The notes: generated from the letters alone by a model not told the origin. DNA of 8,324 nt from Pseudomonadota bacterium (GCA_023433965.1 JAEYTQ010000529.1:1-8324), one strand, 5' to 3'. Shown: positions 1 through 7,804, counted from the stretch's first letter. Made by a program: numbers and translations.

Positions 1-218
1 AATTCCCCGGCGGCCGGATTGTCTCCGAGAACCTCGATGGAGCCGCTGGTTGGCCGGATCAACCCCAGCATGAGCTTCATCAGCGTGGTCTTGCCGGCGC
101 CGTTGTGCCCGATCAAGGCGACCAGCTCGCCTTGGCCAAGCGTGAACGAGGCATCGCGCACGGCCCTGATCCGGCCATACGCCTTGGTGACGTCTCTGAC
201 GTGGACCGTGGCGGTCAT
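1..218 (-). CDS. nosF: NosF, ATPase of the NosDFY ABC transporter (N-terminal 72 residues, runs off window)
   Basis: This is the cytoplasmic ABC ATPase expected to power the NosFY complex, which acts with periplasmic NosD in assembling the tetranuclear CuZ site of N2O reductase. The visible 72 codons begin MTATVHVRDVTKAYG and contain a perfect Walker A motif, GHNGAGKT, at residues 37-44. The usual ABC start of RAVRDASFTLGQGE precedes it, and LGLIRPTSGSIEVLG follows it. The Q-loop, signature and Walker B motifs lie beyond position 1. The ATG (218-216) overlaps the nosD stop codon as ATGA, which suggests translational coupling. ABC ATPases look alike, so the specific NosF call rests on its place directly after nosD. 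nosY, nosL and possibly nosX are expected next, outside the window. Confidence 0.93.
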   Translation of the reverse strand, partial: MTATVHVRDVTKAYGRIRAVRDASFTLGQGELVALIGHNGAGKTTLMKLMLGLIRPTSGSIEVLGDNPAAGE

Positions 219-1573
219 CGCGTCTCCTTCGGCGTCCGGTTCTTCGGCGGCGCCACCAGCGGATGGCTGTCGACCACGCCGCCCGGCAGCAGCGCCGGAA
301 ACTGCGCCTGCGCCCAGCGGATCACCTGGACGGCCGGGCTGTTGATCAGGACCTTCGCGGCGGGTGCCGTCCACAGCACACGGTCGATGAGGTCGTTCGG
401 CCGGTATGCCGTATCGGCGATGCCGTCCCCATTCAGGTCGAATGCCGGATTATCGCTCCAGTAATTGCCGCGCCCGCCGGTCGACCAGTCGAGGTGCCGG
501 GTGCCGACATATTTCACCTGGTTGGCGTTGCCGACGAAGGCGTTGCCGGTGATTTCGTTGCCTTCGGAGCCGGCCGTGAAGTGCACGCCGATGGCGCAGC
601 GCTCGAACCAGTTGCTGCGGAACTTGTTGTGATTGGTGTTGTAGATGAAAACGCATTTCTCCGGGCCGCTCTTCAGCGAGCTCTCGCGTTTCGCCTGCGG
701 AAGCATGCCGCGCTCGTCGTCGGGACCGTCTTGCGTGCTCTGCATCGCCGCGTTCAGCGGGCCGCCGGTCACCCGGTTGTCCTCGATCTGGGCGTAGTTC
801 GCGTAGTTGAACAGCATCCCGTAGTCGCGATCGCGATCGGAGGAGTTGCCGCGGATCACGAGGCGGTTCGAATACATGATGGCGTAACCGACATGGTTGC
901 CGATCGAAACGTTGCCGCTGACTTCACTGTCGTTGGTGTACATATAATGGACGGCAAATCGAACCTGCTCGAAGCGATTGTCGACGAAGCGATCCTTGCT
1001 GCTGGAGATCGAGAAGATGCCGTCGCGGCCATAGCGGAAAATGTTGTTGGCGATGGTGACGTCGGGCGCGTTCCACAGCGAGACGCCGTTGCCGGCCTCG
1101 CTGAGCCTTCCGCCGCGCAGTCCCTCGATCTCGTTGCGGACGACCCGGGAGCCCCTGGCGCCATGCACATAGACGCCGAACAGGTTTCCGACCAGCCGGT
1201 TGTCCTCGATCGTCGCGCGCTCGGCCGTCTTCTGCAGGAAGATGCCTGAATTCATCGCCTGCAGATCGCGGCCCGATGCCCGGATGGTCACGCCGCGAAT
1301 GGTGACGTTGGGTGCGCTGACGGTGATGACGTTACCGGAGCCGTCGCCGTCGAGCACGGCCTCGCGGCTCCCGACCAGCTGCAGGGAGCGGTCGATCCGG
1401 ATCGAACCGTGATATGCGCCGGGCGCAATCGTAACGACGTCGCCGGCGCGCGCGCCATCCAGCACTGCTTGCAGCGGCTGCCCGGGCACGGCCGTCAACG
1501 TCTCCGCTTCGGCGAAGCCGGACAATCCGGCGGCGACCAGCGCCGCCGGAAACATGCGTAAGGGAAGACCCAC
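215..1573 (-). CDS. nosD: NosD, periplasmic copper-site maturation protein
   Basis: NosD is the periplasmic partner of the NosFY transporter and is required to build the CuZ centre of NosZ. The 452-residue product has a Sec signal peptide (residues 1-23, hydrophobic MFPAALVAAGLSGF, likely cleaved after AEA). It is followed by repeated right-handed beta-helix (CASH-type) turns from about residue 50 to 360, rich in N-x-I/V and GN patterns. Residues 377-387 hold DLNGDGIAD, a calcium-loop-like segment after GRGNYWSDNP that I recall as typical of the family. Cys307 and Cys326 flank a helix turn and could pair in the periplasm (inference). The start is GTG at 1573-1571: a GGAG sequence lies 7 nt upstream and this start gives the signal peptide an arginine. 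The ATG at residue 7 would remove it. The stop overlaps the nosF start. Confidence 0.95.
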   Translation of the reverse strand: MGLPLRMFPAALVAAGLSGFAEAETLTAVPGQPLQAVLDGARAGDVVTIAPGAYHGSIRIDRSLQLVGSREAVLDGDGSGNVITVSAPNVTIRGVTIRASGRDLQAMNSGIFLQKTAERATIEDNRLVGNLFGVYVHGARGSRVVRNEIEGLRGGRLSEAGNGVSLWNAPDVTIANNIFRYGRDGIFSISSSKDRFVDNRFEQVRFAVHYMYTNDSEVSGNVSIGNHVGYAIMYSNRLVIRGNSSDRDRDYGMLFNYANYAQIEDNRVTGGPLNAAMQSTQDGPDDERGMLPQAKRESSLKSGPEKCVFIYNTNHNKFRSNWFERCAIGVHFTAGSEGNEITGNAFVGNANQVKYVGTRHLDWSTGGRGNYWSDNPAFDLNGDGIADTAYRPNDLIDRVLWTAPAAKVLINSPAVQVIRWAQAQFPALLPGGVVDSHPLVAPPKNRTPKETR

Positions 1574-1580
1574 GAGGTCG

Positions 1581-1584
1581 CTCC
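1581..1584 (-). promoter_or_regulatory. Ribosome binding site of nosD (decides the GTG start)
   Basis: On the minus strand GGAG is followed by a 7-nt spacer and then GTG. This is optimal spacing for the GTG at 1573. The in-frame ATG at 1555 lies 25 nt downstream of the same site, too far to be served by it. The site falls in the 24-nt gap between the nosZ stop and nosD. Confidence 0.7.
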
Positions 1585-1597
1585 GATCAGACCGACG

Positions 1598-3544
1598 CTA
1601 GACCGACTTGGGCTCGACGAACATCCGCCCTTTCATCTCCATGTGCATGGCGTGGCAGAACCAGGAGCAGTAGTACCAATAGACACCCGCCTTGTCGGCC
1701 GTAAAGGTCACGGACGAGGTGGCCATCGGGCCGATTTCCATGTTGATGCCGTAGTTCACGATGCAGAAGCCGTGCGTCAGATCCTCCACGGCGTCGATGT
1801 TGGTGACAAACACGGTGACCTCGTCGCCCTGCTTGACCTGGAATTGCTCGAGCCCATAGGCCGGAGCCGTGGACGTCATGTAGACGCGCACCTTGTTGCC
1901 GTCGCGAATGACCTTCGAATCCGCCTCCAGATTGATGCCGTCCGCCTTGGCCTGCTTGACCGCATCGGCGAACATCGGATCCGCGCGATCGTAGATCGAG
2001 ATCGGGTTGATCTTGGAGCGGTGGACGATGGTCGCGTCATGCGGCTCGGCGAAGCTTGGGCCGTCATGCACCAGCTTCATCTGATCGCCCGAAATGTCGA
2101 TCAGCTGGTCGTTCTCGGGCTTCAGCGGCCCGACGTTCAGGAAGCGGTCCTTCGAGAACTTGTTCAGCGAGATGAGCCACTTTCCATCGGCCTCCTTGGT
2201 CTGGCCCATCGAGGAATGGTTGTGCCCCGGCTGATAGTGCACGTCGAGCTTCTGAAGGATGGGATTGACCTTCTCACCCTTGAAGGCCCGCTTGGCGAGG
2301 TCGATGTTCCACTTGCAGACCTGGCTGTCGAGGAACAGCGTGGTGTAGGCGTTGCCCTTGCCGTCATAGGCCGTATGCAACGGTCCAAGTCCGAGCTCGG
2401 GTTCCGCGACGACGACGTCGCGCGGCTTGATCTTGTCGTCGAACAGGTCGTCGAATTTGCGCACGTCCATCACGGTCACGGTTGGCGAGAGCTTTCCGGC
2501 CGCCACGATGTGGATGCCGTCGGGCGCGGTGTTCATGCCGTGCGGATTGTTCGAGACCGGAACGTAGCGGGTGTAGGCCGAGCCCTTGCGGCCGTCGATC
2601 ACGGGCACGCCGTTCATTTCCTTGAAGTCGCCCTTCTTCACGGCCTCTTCGATCCGCTTGATGTTGAAGATGACGACCCAGTCCTGCTCTGCGGACGTCA
2701 TCTCCGCGAGCGTGACGCCTTCCTCGCCGTTGTAGCAGGTCGAGAAAGCATATTTGCCCTGGTAGTCGGCATCGACGTTGTCGAGGTTGCCGCTGACGAT
2801 GATCTGCCAAGCCACCTTCATCGTGTCGCCGTCGATTGCGCTGAGCATCGAACGATACTGTTTGGGATCGTCGAGCACCTTGCCGTCGTTGGGCAGGGGA
2901 ACTCCGTCCTCGCCGTTGGCGAACACGTAGCCCGTGCGCGGATATTTCTGCACGCGCAGACCGTGAACCGTGTGCTGGTTCGGCAGTTCGATGATCTTGT
3001 CGCACTTCATGATGTCGAGCCGCACCCGCGCCACGCGGCTGTTGGCCTTGTCGTTCATGAAGGCGTAACGGCCGTCATAGGTGCCGTCCGTGAACGAAAT
3101 GTGCGGGTGGTGAAGGTCGCCATTCATGTACGTGGCGCCGCGGCTCTTGAGGAATTCGCGGGTCGCGGGCTGCAGCCCTTCGGTCAGGATCTTGATGCTT
3201 TCATTGGTCTGGCCCCAACCAGTCGCACTGCAGCGGTTGAACACGGGGACGCGCATCAGCTCGCGCATCGAGGGCAGGCCGATGATCCGCATCTCGCCGG
3301 ACTGGCCGCTGGAGAAGAACACGTAATATTCGTCGAGCTCACCGGGCGCGACTTCGGTCTTCTGCACGGCCGGCCGGGCCGCCGGTGCCTTCGGCGCAGC
3401 ATTCTTGGTCTGCGCGTCGGCAGAGGAGACGAAGCCGCTGTCGGTCAGCGCCACGCCGCCTGCAAGGCCCACGCCTGCGGCCGCCGCCGTCGTTCCAAGC
3501 ACGGTTCGTCGGCTGACGCCCTTTGCCTGTTCGTTCTCGCTCAT
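1598..3544 (-). CDS. nosZ: NosZ, nitrous oxide reductase (clade I, Tat-exported)
   Basis: NosZ is the periplasmic multicopper enzyme catalysing N2O + 2 H+ + 2 e- to N2 + H2O, the last step of denitrification. The 648-residue product starts with a twin-arginine signal ([10 protein letters not shown] at 11-20, cleavage probably near ADAQ, residues 42-45). This marks it as the Tat-dependent clade I type. A seven-bladed propeller follows with the CuZ histidines visible in their family motifs: DLHHPH (144-148), HTVHG (H194), NNPHG (H335), GPLHT (H390), GHNH (441-443) and EPHD (H502). The C-terminal cupredoxin domain carries the CuA ligands H591, C626, W628, C630, H634 and M637 within [12 protein letters not shown]. 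No ligand is missing and the length is normal. A strong Shine-Dalgarno site (minus-strand GAGGAGG, 3550-3556) sits 5 nt before the ATG. Confidence 0.98.
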   Translation of the reverse strand: MSENEQAKGVSRRTVLGTTAAAAGVGLAGGVALTDSGFVSSADAQTKNAAPKAPAARPAVQKTEVAPGELDEYYVFFSSGQSGEMRIIGLPSMRELMRVPVFNRCSATGWGQTNESIKILTEGLQPATREFLKSRGATYMNGDLHHPHISFTDGTYDGRYAFMNDKANSRVARVRLDIMKCDKIIELPNQHTVHGLRVQKYPRTGYVFANGEDGVPLPNDGKVLDDPKQYRSMLSAIDGDTMKVAWQIIVSGNLDNVDADYQGKYAFSTCYNGEEGVTLAEMTSAEQDWVVIFNIKRIEEAVKKGDFKEMNGVPVIDGRKGSAYTRYVPVSNNPHGMNTAPDGIHIVAAGKLSPTVTVMDVRKFDDLFDDKIKPRDVVVAEPELGLGPLHTAYDGKGNAYTTLFLDSQVCKWNIDLAKRAFKGEKVNPILQKLDVHYQPGHNHSSMGQTKEADGKWLISLNKFSKDRFLNVGPLKPENDQLIDISGDQMKLVHDGPSFAEPHDATIVHRSKINPISIYDRADPMFADAVKQAKADGINLEADSKVIRDGNKVRVYMTSTAPAYGLEQFQVKQGDEVTVFVTNIDAVEDLTHGFCIVNYGINMEIGPMATSSVTFTADKAGVYWYYCSWFCHAMHMEMKGRMFVEPKSV

Positions 3545-3549
3545 GATTG

Positions 3550-3556
3550 CCTCCTC
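3550..3556 (-). promoter_or_regulatory. Strong ribosome binding site of nosZ
   Basis: Minus-strand GAGGAGG stands 5 nt before the nosZ ATG, in the 22-nt gap after nosR. nosR by contrast has no clear Shine-Dalgarno site. That would favour more NosZ than NosR from one transcript, which fits an enzyme and its membrane redox partner (inference). Confidence 0.7.
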
Positions 3557-3566
3557 GGCTTCCGGT

Positions 3567-5882
3567 TCAGTTTGGTGGTGAGATGGTGGGTGAAGCGCCG
3601 ACAGGTTTGCCGCCGGCGGTGATGACGGTCGCAGGACCCTTGCCGCCCGAGCGCATCGAGGGCGAGGACATGGCCGCGAACTTCTCGCGCTTGAGCCGCA
3701 CTTGAATCATGTGCGGGCAGCGGTGATCGTCGTAATAGAGTTCCTGGCAGTGCATGCAGTAGATGCACTCATTGACGTTGATGTGCCCCTCGGGATGGAT
3801 CGACTGCACCGGGCATTCCTTGGCGCAGCGCTGACAGGGCGAGCCGCATTCCTGCCAACGGCGCAGCCATTCGAACGTCCTCATGCGGCCGGGAATGGCG
3901 AGCGCCGCGCCGAGCGGACACAGATAGCGGCAGAAGAAGCGTTCGATGAAGAGGCCTATGACGAGCAGGGCGACTGCATAGGCCACGAACGGCCAGCTCC
4001 GCGAAAACTTCAGGATGATCGCGGTCTTGAACGGTTCGACCTCGGCAAACCGCTCGGCCATGTCGACGGAGTAGAGCGACAGGCCGAACAGGCCGAGGAA
4101 GATGATGTACTTGACCGGCCATAGCCGTTCGTGCAGGCCCCACGGCACGGTGATCTGCGGGACCTTGAGCCACTTCGCGCCGGTGTTCGTGAGCTCCTGC
4201 AGCGCGCCGAACGGGCAGAGCCATCCGCAGAAGGGGCCGCGGCCCCAGAACAGCAGCGCCGAGGCGGTCGCCGCCCAAAGGATGAAGATCAGGGGCGCGG
4301 CGAGGAAGAACTCCCACTTGAAGCCGGTCACAAGCGAATTGGTGAAGGTGAGGACGTTGACCACGGAGAGCTGGGCGTTCGCATACCAGCCGAGCCAGAC
4401 CAGGACGAAGGCGAGAAAAGCCCTTCGCACCCAATTGTAGAACACCGGTCGGCGCACCAGCACGTTCTGGAAGAAGAAGATCAGGGTAAGCGCCCCGAGC
4501 ATCGCGGCGGTGATCGCGATCGAGACCGTACTTGACCGCCAGATGCGCATCCAGAGCGGCTCTTCGCCGTCGGCGGCGAGCGACGGCTGCGTGGTCGCGG
4601 CGGAAGGCTGCGAGATTGGGACGGGAGCGGTCTCCGCCACCGTGACGGCCTGCTGCTCGCGCCGCATGTAGCTGTCCGGCAGGACATAGTTGAGATCGAA
4701 CGTGAGGAAGGCCTTGTCGCGGCCACCGAGACTCCGCTGCACCAGCAGCTGAAGCTGCCATGGTTGCGTAGGATCGAGCGTGAACTCCGGCGGCGTGACG
4801 AAGAGGCCGATCTCCTTGAACTCGGGCGCCCCTTCGGCGGAGAAGGACCCCAAACGCGTGTGGTTCTTGTCCCGGAAACGTGTGCTGCTGCCTTCCTGCA
4901 GAATCTCCACGCGATCGAAGATGCCGCCGCGGACGTAGGCGGACCCTTTGAACGAGTAGGTGCCGTTTCCGGCGATCACGATGGCTTGCTGTCCCGGCTT
5001 GAGGCCGTCCTTGAGACGCTTGTAGCCGTCCTCACCGAGCAGGCTGCGGCCGATGGTGGGGGCGCTGACGAGCGCGGTGTACAGATCGATGAAGGTGTCG
5101 CTCGGCTCGCCGGGTTCAGGGTACTGGCTCGCGGCCGCGTTACCGGATTTGGCGAAGGATTCGTTGACGTCGCCGACCGTCAGATTCAGCCGGCGCACCG
5201 AGCCGTCGCCGACGAGGCTTTCCCAATCCTTGATTTCGCTCTGTTCGAGATCGAGAGTCTTGGTGACCGGTGGGAGCGCGGCCGATGCGGCCGCCCCATC
5301 TCCGCCTCCCACTCGGCCCGAACGGATCAGCTTTGAGGCCGAGCGAACGATGCTGTCGCTCATCACCAGCACGGTGACGGTGGCGCCGCTCACGATGTCG
5401 ACCTGGGGTGGCTTCTCGGCACCGCTTGCGACCGGCTTCATGTCCTTGCCGATCAGGGAGTTCATGGCGGCGACGATGCGCGCTTCAGGAATGCCGACCA
5501 GAACGATCGGCTCCTTGTGGTCGACGAGCTTGACGCCGGTGATGACGCCTTTCAGGTCGATGCCGGCGAGCAGGTGGATCGGCTTGCCCGAATAGCCGAC
5601 CGAGTTAGCGAAGTCGGAGTTCAGGAACACGAAACCCTGGAGCTGGTCGCCGCGGTAAACGGGCACGATGGGCGGATCGCCTTGGGGCCGCCCGAAGCCG
5701 TCCGCGCCCGGAAAAAACTCCGCCGGCGCGATCTTCGGCAGATAAATCGGCAAATCGCCGGCGGCCCATGCAGGCGAAACACATGCGGACGAAATATAAG
5801 TCAGACACACCAGCAGTAAGCCTGCCAGCGCGAGCGCCGCACGCATTGCGAATGCGGTAACGTCATCCGGTCGCTTCAACAT
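3567..5882 (-). CDS. nosR: NosR, membrane-bound flavin/iron-sulfur protein for N2O reduction
   Basis: NosR supports NosZ activity, probably by delivering electrons to it, and is needed for nos expression in some denitrifiers. The 771-residue protein has an N-terminal hydrophobic segment (about 13-31) and possible cleavage near AWA (38-40). A periplasmic FMN-binding domain follows with D162-x2-SGAT (165-168), the flavinylation motif; Thr168 is the expected attachment site. About five membrane helices follow (roughly 454-473, 487-503, 525-545, 591-606, 630-648). Two CxxxCP motifs are visible: FCGWLCP (C552, C556) and CRYLCP (C651, C655). A C-terminal cytoplasmic ferredoxin-like region has C683/C686/C690-P and C706/C709/C712/C722-P. 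Pro/Ala/Thr-rich linkers (about 191-207 and 414-438) surround part of the periplasmic domain. The ATG at 5882 gives lysine and arginine before the signal; Met13 is the alternative. Neither has a clear ribosome site. Confidence 0.97.
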   Translation of the reverse strand: MLKRPDDVTAFAMRAALALAGLLLVCLTYISSACVSPAWAAGDLPIYLPKIAPAEFFPGADGFGRPQGDPPIVPVYRGDQLQGFVFLNSDFANSVGYSGKPIHLLAGIDLKGVITGVKLVDHKEPIVLVGIPEARIVAAMNSLIGKDMKPVASGAEKPPQVDIVSGATVTVLVMSDSIVRSASKLIRSGRVGGGDGAAASAALPPVTKTLDLEQSEIKDWESLVGDGSVRRLNLTVGDVNESFAKSGNAAASQYPEPGEPSDTFIDLYTALVSAPTIGRSLLGEDGYKRLKDGLKPGQQAIVIAGNGTYSFKGSAYVRGGIFDRVEILQEGSSTRFRDKNHTRLGSFSAEGAPEFKEIGLFVTPPEFTLDPTQPWQLQLLVQRSLGGRDKAFLTFDLNYVLPDSYMRREQQAVTVAETAPVPISQPSAATTQPSLAADGEEPLWMRIWRSSTVSIAITAAMLGALTLIFFFQNVLVRRPVFYNWVRRAFLAFVLVWLGWYANAQLSVVNVLTFTNSLVTGFKWEFFLAAPLIFILWAATASALLFWGRGPFCGWLCPFGALQELTNTGAKWLKVPQITVPWGLHERLWPVKYIIFLGLFGLSLYSVDMAERFAEVEPFKTAIILKFSRSWPFVAYAVALLVIGLFIERFFCRYLCPLGAALAIPGRMRTFEWLRRWQECGSPCQRCAKECPVQSIHPEGHINVNECIYCMHCQELYYDDHRCPHMIQVRLKREKFAAMSSPSMRSGGKGPATVITAGGKPVGASPTISPPN

Positions 5883-5954
5883 ATCGATTCAACTATAATC
5901 TGCGCGACCACCCTGGAGGCGCGCGTCCTTGAGATCTTCGTCGATGATTTGTCG

Positions 5955-5968
5955 TCGCTGACGTGCAA
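5955..5968 (-). promoter_or_regulatory. Candidate FixK/FNR-type operator, one mismatch
   Basis: Read on the minus strand the site is TTGC-ACGTCA-GCGA. The first half is a perfect TTGC half-site; the second is GCGA instead of GCAA. It lies 73 nt upstream of the nosR ATG, a plausible place for an activator site of an oxygen-responsive Crp/Fnr regulator. In GC-rich DNA a one-mismatch site can occur by chance, so this is a weak call. Confidence 0.22.
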
Positions 5969-6050
5969 AGCTCATCTTGTGCGACTGAATCTGTCAACCC
6001 CGCTGGCAAGATTTGTGTTCGTGCGGAACCGGCTAAGAAAATCTGCATTT

Positions 6051-6054
6051 GGAG
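6051..6054 (+). promoter_or_regulatory. Ribosome binding site of the ferritin-like gene
   Basis: GGAG followed by a 7-nt spacer points to the ATG at 6062. This sets the start of the ferritin-like gene and excludes the longer reading from the in-frame GTG at 5963. That upstream stretch lies in the divergent promoter region and gives residues with no ferritin-like character. Confidence 0.65.
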
Positions 6055-6061
6055 TTCTCGT

Positions 6062-6934
6062 ATGCCATTCCTACGCACGTCGTTGCTGAGCGCCGAGCCC
6101 GCGGGTGTATTGGAATCCCTCGAGGAGCTCTTTGCGCTGGCGCATGCAATGGAGCAGGAAGCGGCAAATAAATACGACTCTCTCGCTGACGGGATGCGCT
6201 GGCAGGGCAAAGATGATCTGGCGGAGGTGTTCACGCGACTCGCGGCCGCCGAGCGCGATCATGTGGACAGTGTCACGCAGTGGTCGCAATCGCGCAGCGG
6301 CAAAATGCCCGATCCGGCCATGGTGCGCTGGGAGGCACCGGAGACCCTGGATGAGGAGGCCGCGGCCGAGGTGAAGACGTCTCGACTGATGACGCCTTAC
6401 CGCGCGCTCGCGATGGCGGCGCGCAACGAGGAGCGCGCCTTCGCCTTCTGGTCATATTTGGCCGCCTATTCCGCTGATCCGGAGATCAAGAAGGCCTCCG
6501 AAGCGATGGCTAAGGAGGAGCTGGGCCACGTTGCCACGCTCAGGAAGGAGAGGCGCCGTGCCTATCACCGGGAGCACGGCCGCAAGCCGGACCAGGTGCC
6601 TGCGCAGTTGGATCGGGTCGCTGCGCGACGGCTGGAACTCTGCCTGGGGACCCATCTTGCGGCTCTGGAGCGTCGCCTGGAAGGGCCGGCGGCGGTGCGC
6701 ACGCGCGAACTCCGCGAAGACACGATGCGGATGGCGGAAGACGCCCGCGATTTCGGGAGCTTTCCCGGCGCGCTCGAGCTGCGGGACGCGCAGATGATCG
6801 CGGAGGCTTTGGTCGACGGCTACCTGGAAGGCGCCGAGCGCTCGGACGAAGCCGAGCGCGTGGAGATCCTGCAGAAGTTGGCGGAAAAAGCGATCTCAAG
6901 ACTGGCCTGGCTGCGCTCGCTCGCCGCCGAGTGA
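6062..6934 (+). CDS. Ferritin-like (rubrerythrin-type) diiron protein with helical C-terminal extension
   Basis: The 290-residue product is predicted soluble: no signal peptide or membrane segment is visible. Its first half has the rubrerythrin diiron pattern. Glu31 in HAMEQEAANKY pairs with ExxH at 64-67 (ERDH), and Glu123/124 in RNEERAFAFW pairs with ExxH at 153-156 (ELGH). Such proteins bind two irons and typically reduce peroxide or handle iron. The rubredoxin Cys4 domain of classical rubrerythrins is absent, as is the VIT membrane domain of the MbfA type. Residues about 180-290 form a charged, all-helical extension (RVAARRLELCLGTHLAALE and onward) that I cannot assign. The gene diverges from nosR across 179 bp and converges on the next minus-strand gene with an 18-nt gap. 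A link to N2O respiration, for example iron supply or peroxide defence at the oxic/anoxic shift, is inference. Confidence 0.85.
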   Translation: MPFLRTSLLSAEPAGVLESLEELFALAHAMEQEAANKYDSLADGMRWQGKDDLAEVFTRLAAAERDHVDSVTQWSQSRSGKMPDPAMVRWEAPETLDEEAAAEVKTSRLMTPYRALAMAARNEERAFAFWSYLAAYSADPEIKKASEAMAKEELGHVATLRKERRRAYHREHGRKPDQVPAQLDRVAARRLELCLGTHLAALERRLEGPAAVRTRELREDTMRMAEDARDFGSFPGALELRDAQMIAEALVDGYLEGAERSDEAERVEILQKLAEKAISRLAWLRSLAAE

Positions 6935-6952
6935 GGTGACTCCGTATTCGGG

Positions 6953-7350
6953 TTAGAGGCGGCGATCGGGATGGGGCACGTCGGCGATGGTCCGATCCTG
7001 CGGGCTGACCAGGAGCAGGTTCTGGTCTTCGAGGAACACGTATTCGTAGTTGCGGATCGGGTCGGCGACCTGATCCAGCGTCGACGGGATCTGTGCCGAC
7101 TTGAGCTGGTCCGGCAGCTTCGCACCGGGTTTTGGTAGGAATCCTTGCGGCGAAGCCTGTTTCTCGGCAATCGCGGCGATGCTCCAGGCTATCATCTGCC
7201 TCTGGGTCGAAGTCAATCCGATCGGGTCTCTTTCGTCCGGTTTGCTCGTGCCGGTGGTCGCCTGATCCGTCGCTCCACGGCACGAGCCCTGTTGGGCCAT
7301 CGCGGGAAAGGAGGCAAGCGCTACGGCGATCAGAGCGGACGGAAGTTCAT
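6953..7350 (-). CDS. Small secreted protein, DUF1236-like, with an apparent frameshift right after the start
   Basis: The reading frame from 7345 to the TAA at 6955-6953 gives 130 residues. It opens LPSALIAVALASFPAMA, a typical signal-peptide core with AMA cleavage, then QQGS. The C-terminal part (DPIRNYEYVFLEDQ, then LLLVSPQDRTIADV) resembles DUF1236-type proteins, small secreted proteins of unknown function common in Bradyrhizobium. On the minus strand an ATG at 7350-7348 is followed by AA and then the in-frame CTT. One base is therefore missing from what would read ATG-AAN-CTT (Met-Lys/Asn-Leu). As written, that ATG meets TGA after six codons. The alternative in-frame ATG at 7381 would add the acidic MLVEGDREIADE before the signal core, unlike a Sec signal. 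An AAGGAGA Shine-Dalgarno sequence lies inside that extension. The gene is either a fresh pseudogene or carries a base-call error. Confidence 0.6.
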
Positions 7351-7624
7351 CGGCGATCTCGCGGTCTCCTTCTACCAGCATTCGGGATCTCGGCGAAGAC
7401 GCTCGACGGCATCCATCGTAAGTTGAAGGCGAGACTGCCCGCCAAGGAAATCGCGGACTGGCCTCTGCACGGGCCTGTCGTCGGCGGAAGCAGGGCAAGG
7501 AGCGGAATTCGTGATCTGGGTAGCAGTAGCTCCCGCGTCGCTGTCCGAATGGGCATTTTCGTCGACGAAGCTTGCCTTTGAGCCATGTCAACGAACGCCG
7601 GCCTCCCAGATCTAATATCCAAAC
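7351..7624. other. Stretch without a recognisable gene
   Basis: Apart from the Shine-Dalgarno-like site near its left edge, I see no supportable gene, repeat, RNA or terminator in these 274 bases. Several frames stay open because the DNA is GC-rich, but none shows a recognisable domain, a convincing start with a ribosome site, or sensible composition. The region may hold promoters for the flanking minus-strand secreted protein and the plus-strand small ORF. It may also be a remnant left by rearrangement. Confidence 0.5.
7365..7371 (-). promoter_or_regulatory. Shine-Dalgarno-like AAGGAGA upstream of the frameshifted secreted-protein start
   Basis: Minus-strand AAGGAGA stands 14 nt before the ATG at 7350 (15 nt counted from its GGAG core). 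That spacing is long but on the correct side. It is downstream of the other possible ATG (7381), so it cannot serve that one. This supports 7350 as the ancestral start. Confidence 0.35.
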
Positions 7625-7771
7625 ATGGAGCGGATCCAGAAGCAGCACCGCGGACGGGAGGCCGAGGCAGCGGAAGTGGCGCGCGCCGAGGAGATGCGAC
7701 GGGTCGTCGAGGACTATGCGAACGACCTGCGAGAGATCGTTCGCCGACTCCAGCGGAGGCTGCTCAACTGA
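7625..7771 (+). CDS. Small charged helical protein, 48 residues, unknown function
   Basis: The ORF encodes a 48-residue, highly charged, probably fully helical protein. It begins MERIQKQHRGREAE, passes through ARAEEMRRVVEDYANDLREI and ends RRLQRRLLN. I recall similarly short Bradyrhizobium hypothetical proteins with a YANDLREI-like core and a basic C-terminus, but I cannot confirm family membership here. An in-frame TAA eight codons before the first Met shows the ORF is not the end of a longer protein. No clear Shine-Dalgarno sequence precedes the ATG. It contains no cysteine, signal peptide or membrane segment. Its stop codon directly precedes, in the same frame, the remnant PAS-GGDEF coding sequence. 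Function unknown. Confidence 0.5.
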   Translation: MERIQKQHRGREAEAAEVARAEEMRRVVEDYANDLREIVRRLQRRLLN

Positions 7772-7804
7772 GCGGCAGCGAGGGCGCTGCGCGTCACTCG
7801 GTCT

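Larger units (their letters stand above)
5883..6061. promoter_or_regulatory. Divergent intergenic region between nosR and the ferritin-like gene
   Basis: This 179-bp stretch separates two genes reading away from each other, so the promoters of the nos operon and of the ferritin-like gene should both be here. I see no perfect FNR/FixK box (TTGAT-N4-ATCAA). The nearest match is TCGC-TGACGT-GCAA at 5955-5968, which fits the FixK2-type pattern TTG(A/C)-N6-(T/G)CAA with one changed base. A TTGACA hexamer reads toward nosR at 5997-5992, but the hexamer 17 nt downstream is a poor -10. nos operons in this group are known to respond to low oxygen through FixK/FNR- and RegR-type regulators. Which of them acts here cannot be read from the bases. 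Confidence 0.5.

Noticed and set aside
263..1249. 328-codon plus-strand ORF opposite nosD
   Set aside because: It is an antisense shadow with alanine/valine-rich random composition, no domain and no ribosome site.
1643..3622. 659-codon plus-strand ORF opposite nosZ
   Set aside because: It mirrors nosZ almost exactly. Its composition (Val, His, Asp, Arg and Leu rich, no recognisable domain) is what the complement of a GC-rich gene gives. nosZ itself is unmistakable.
5772..5800. Possible lipobox cysteines near the NosR N-terminus (Cys26 and Cys34)
   Set aside because: Neither LLVC nor SSAC fits the lipoprotein consensus at both the -3 and -1 positions. A signal peptidase I type AWA site lies just after them.
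6004..6018. Sigma-54-like promoter TGGCAAG-N4-GTGT upstream of the ferritin-like gene
   Set aside because: The -24 half is good, but the essential GC of the -12 half is replaced by GT.
5963..6061. Extended GTG start of the ferritin-like gene
   Set aside because: The added 33 residues lie in the promoter region. The ATG at 6062 has a well-spaced GGAG.
6935..6952. Terminator between the convergent genes
   Set aside because: The 18-nt gap has no stem-loop or T-run.
7132..7581. 149-codon plus-strand ORF
   Set aside because: Its first half is antisense to the secreted-protein gene and the rest (ending GIFVDEACL) matches nothing I recognise. No ribosome site supports it.
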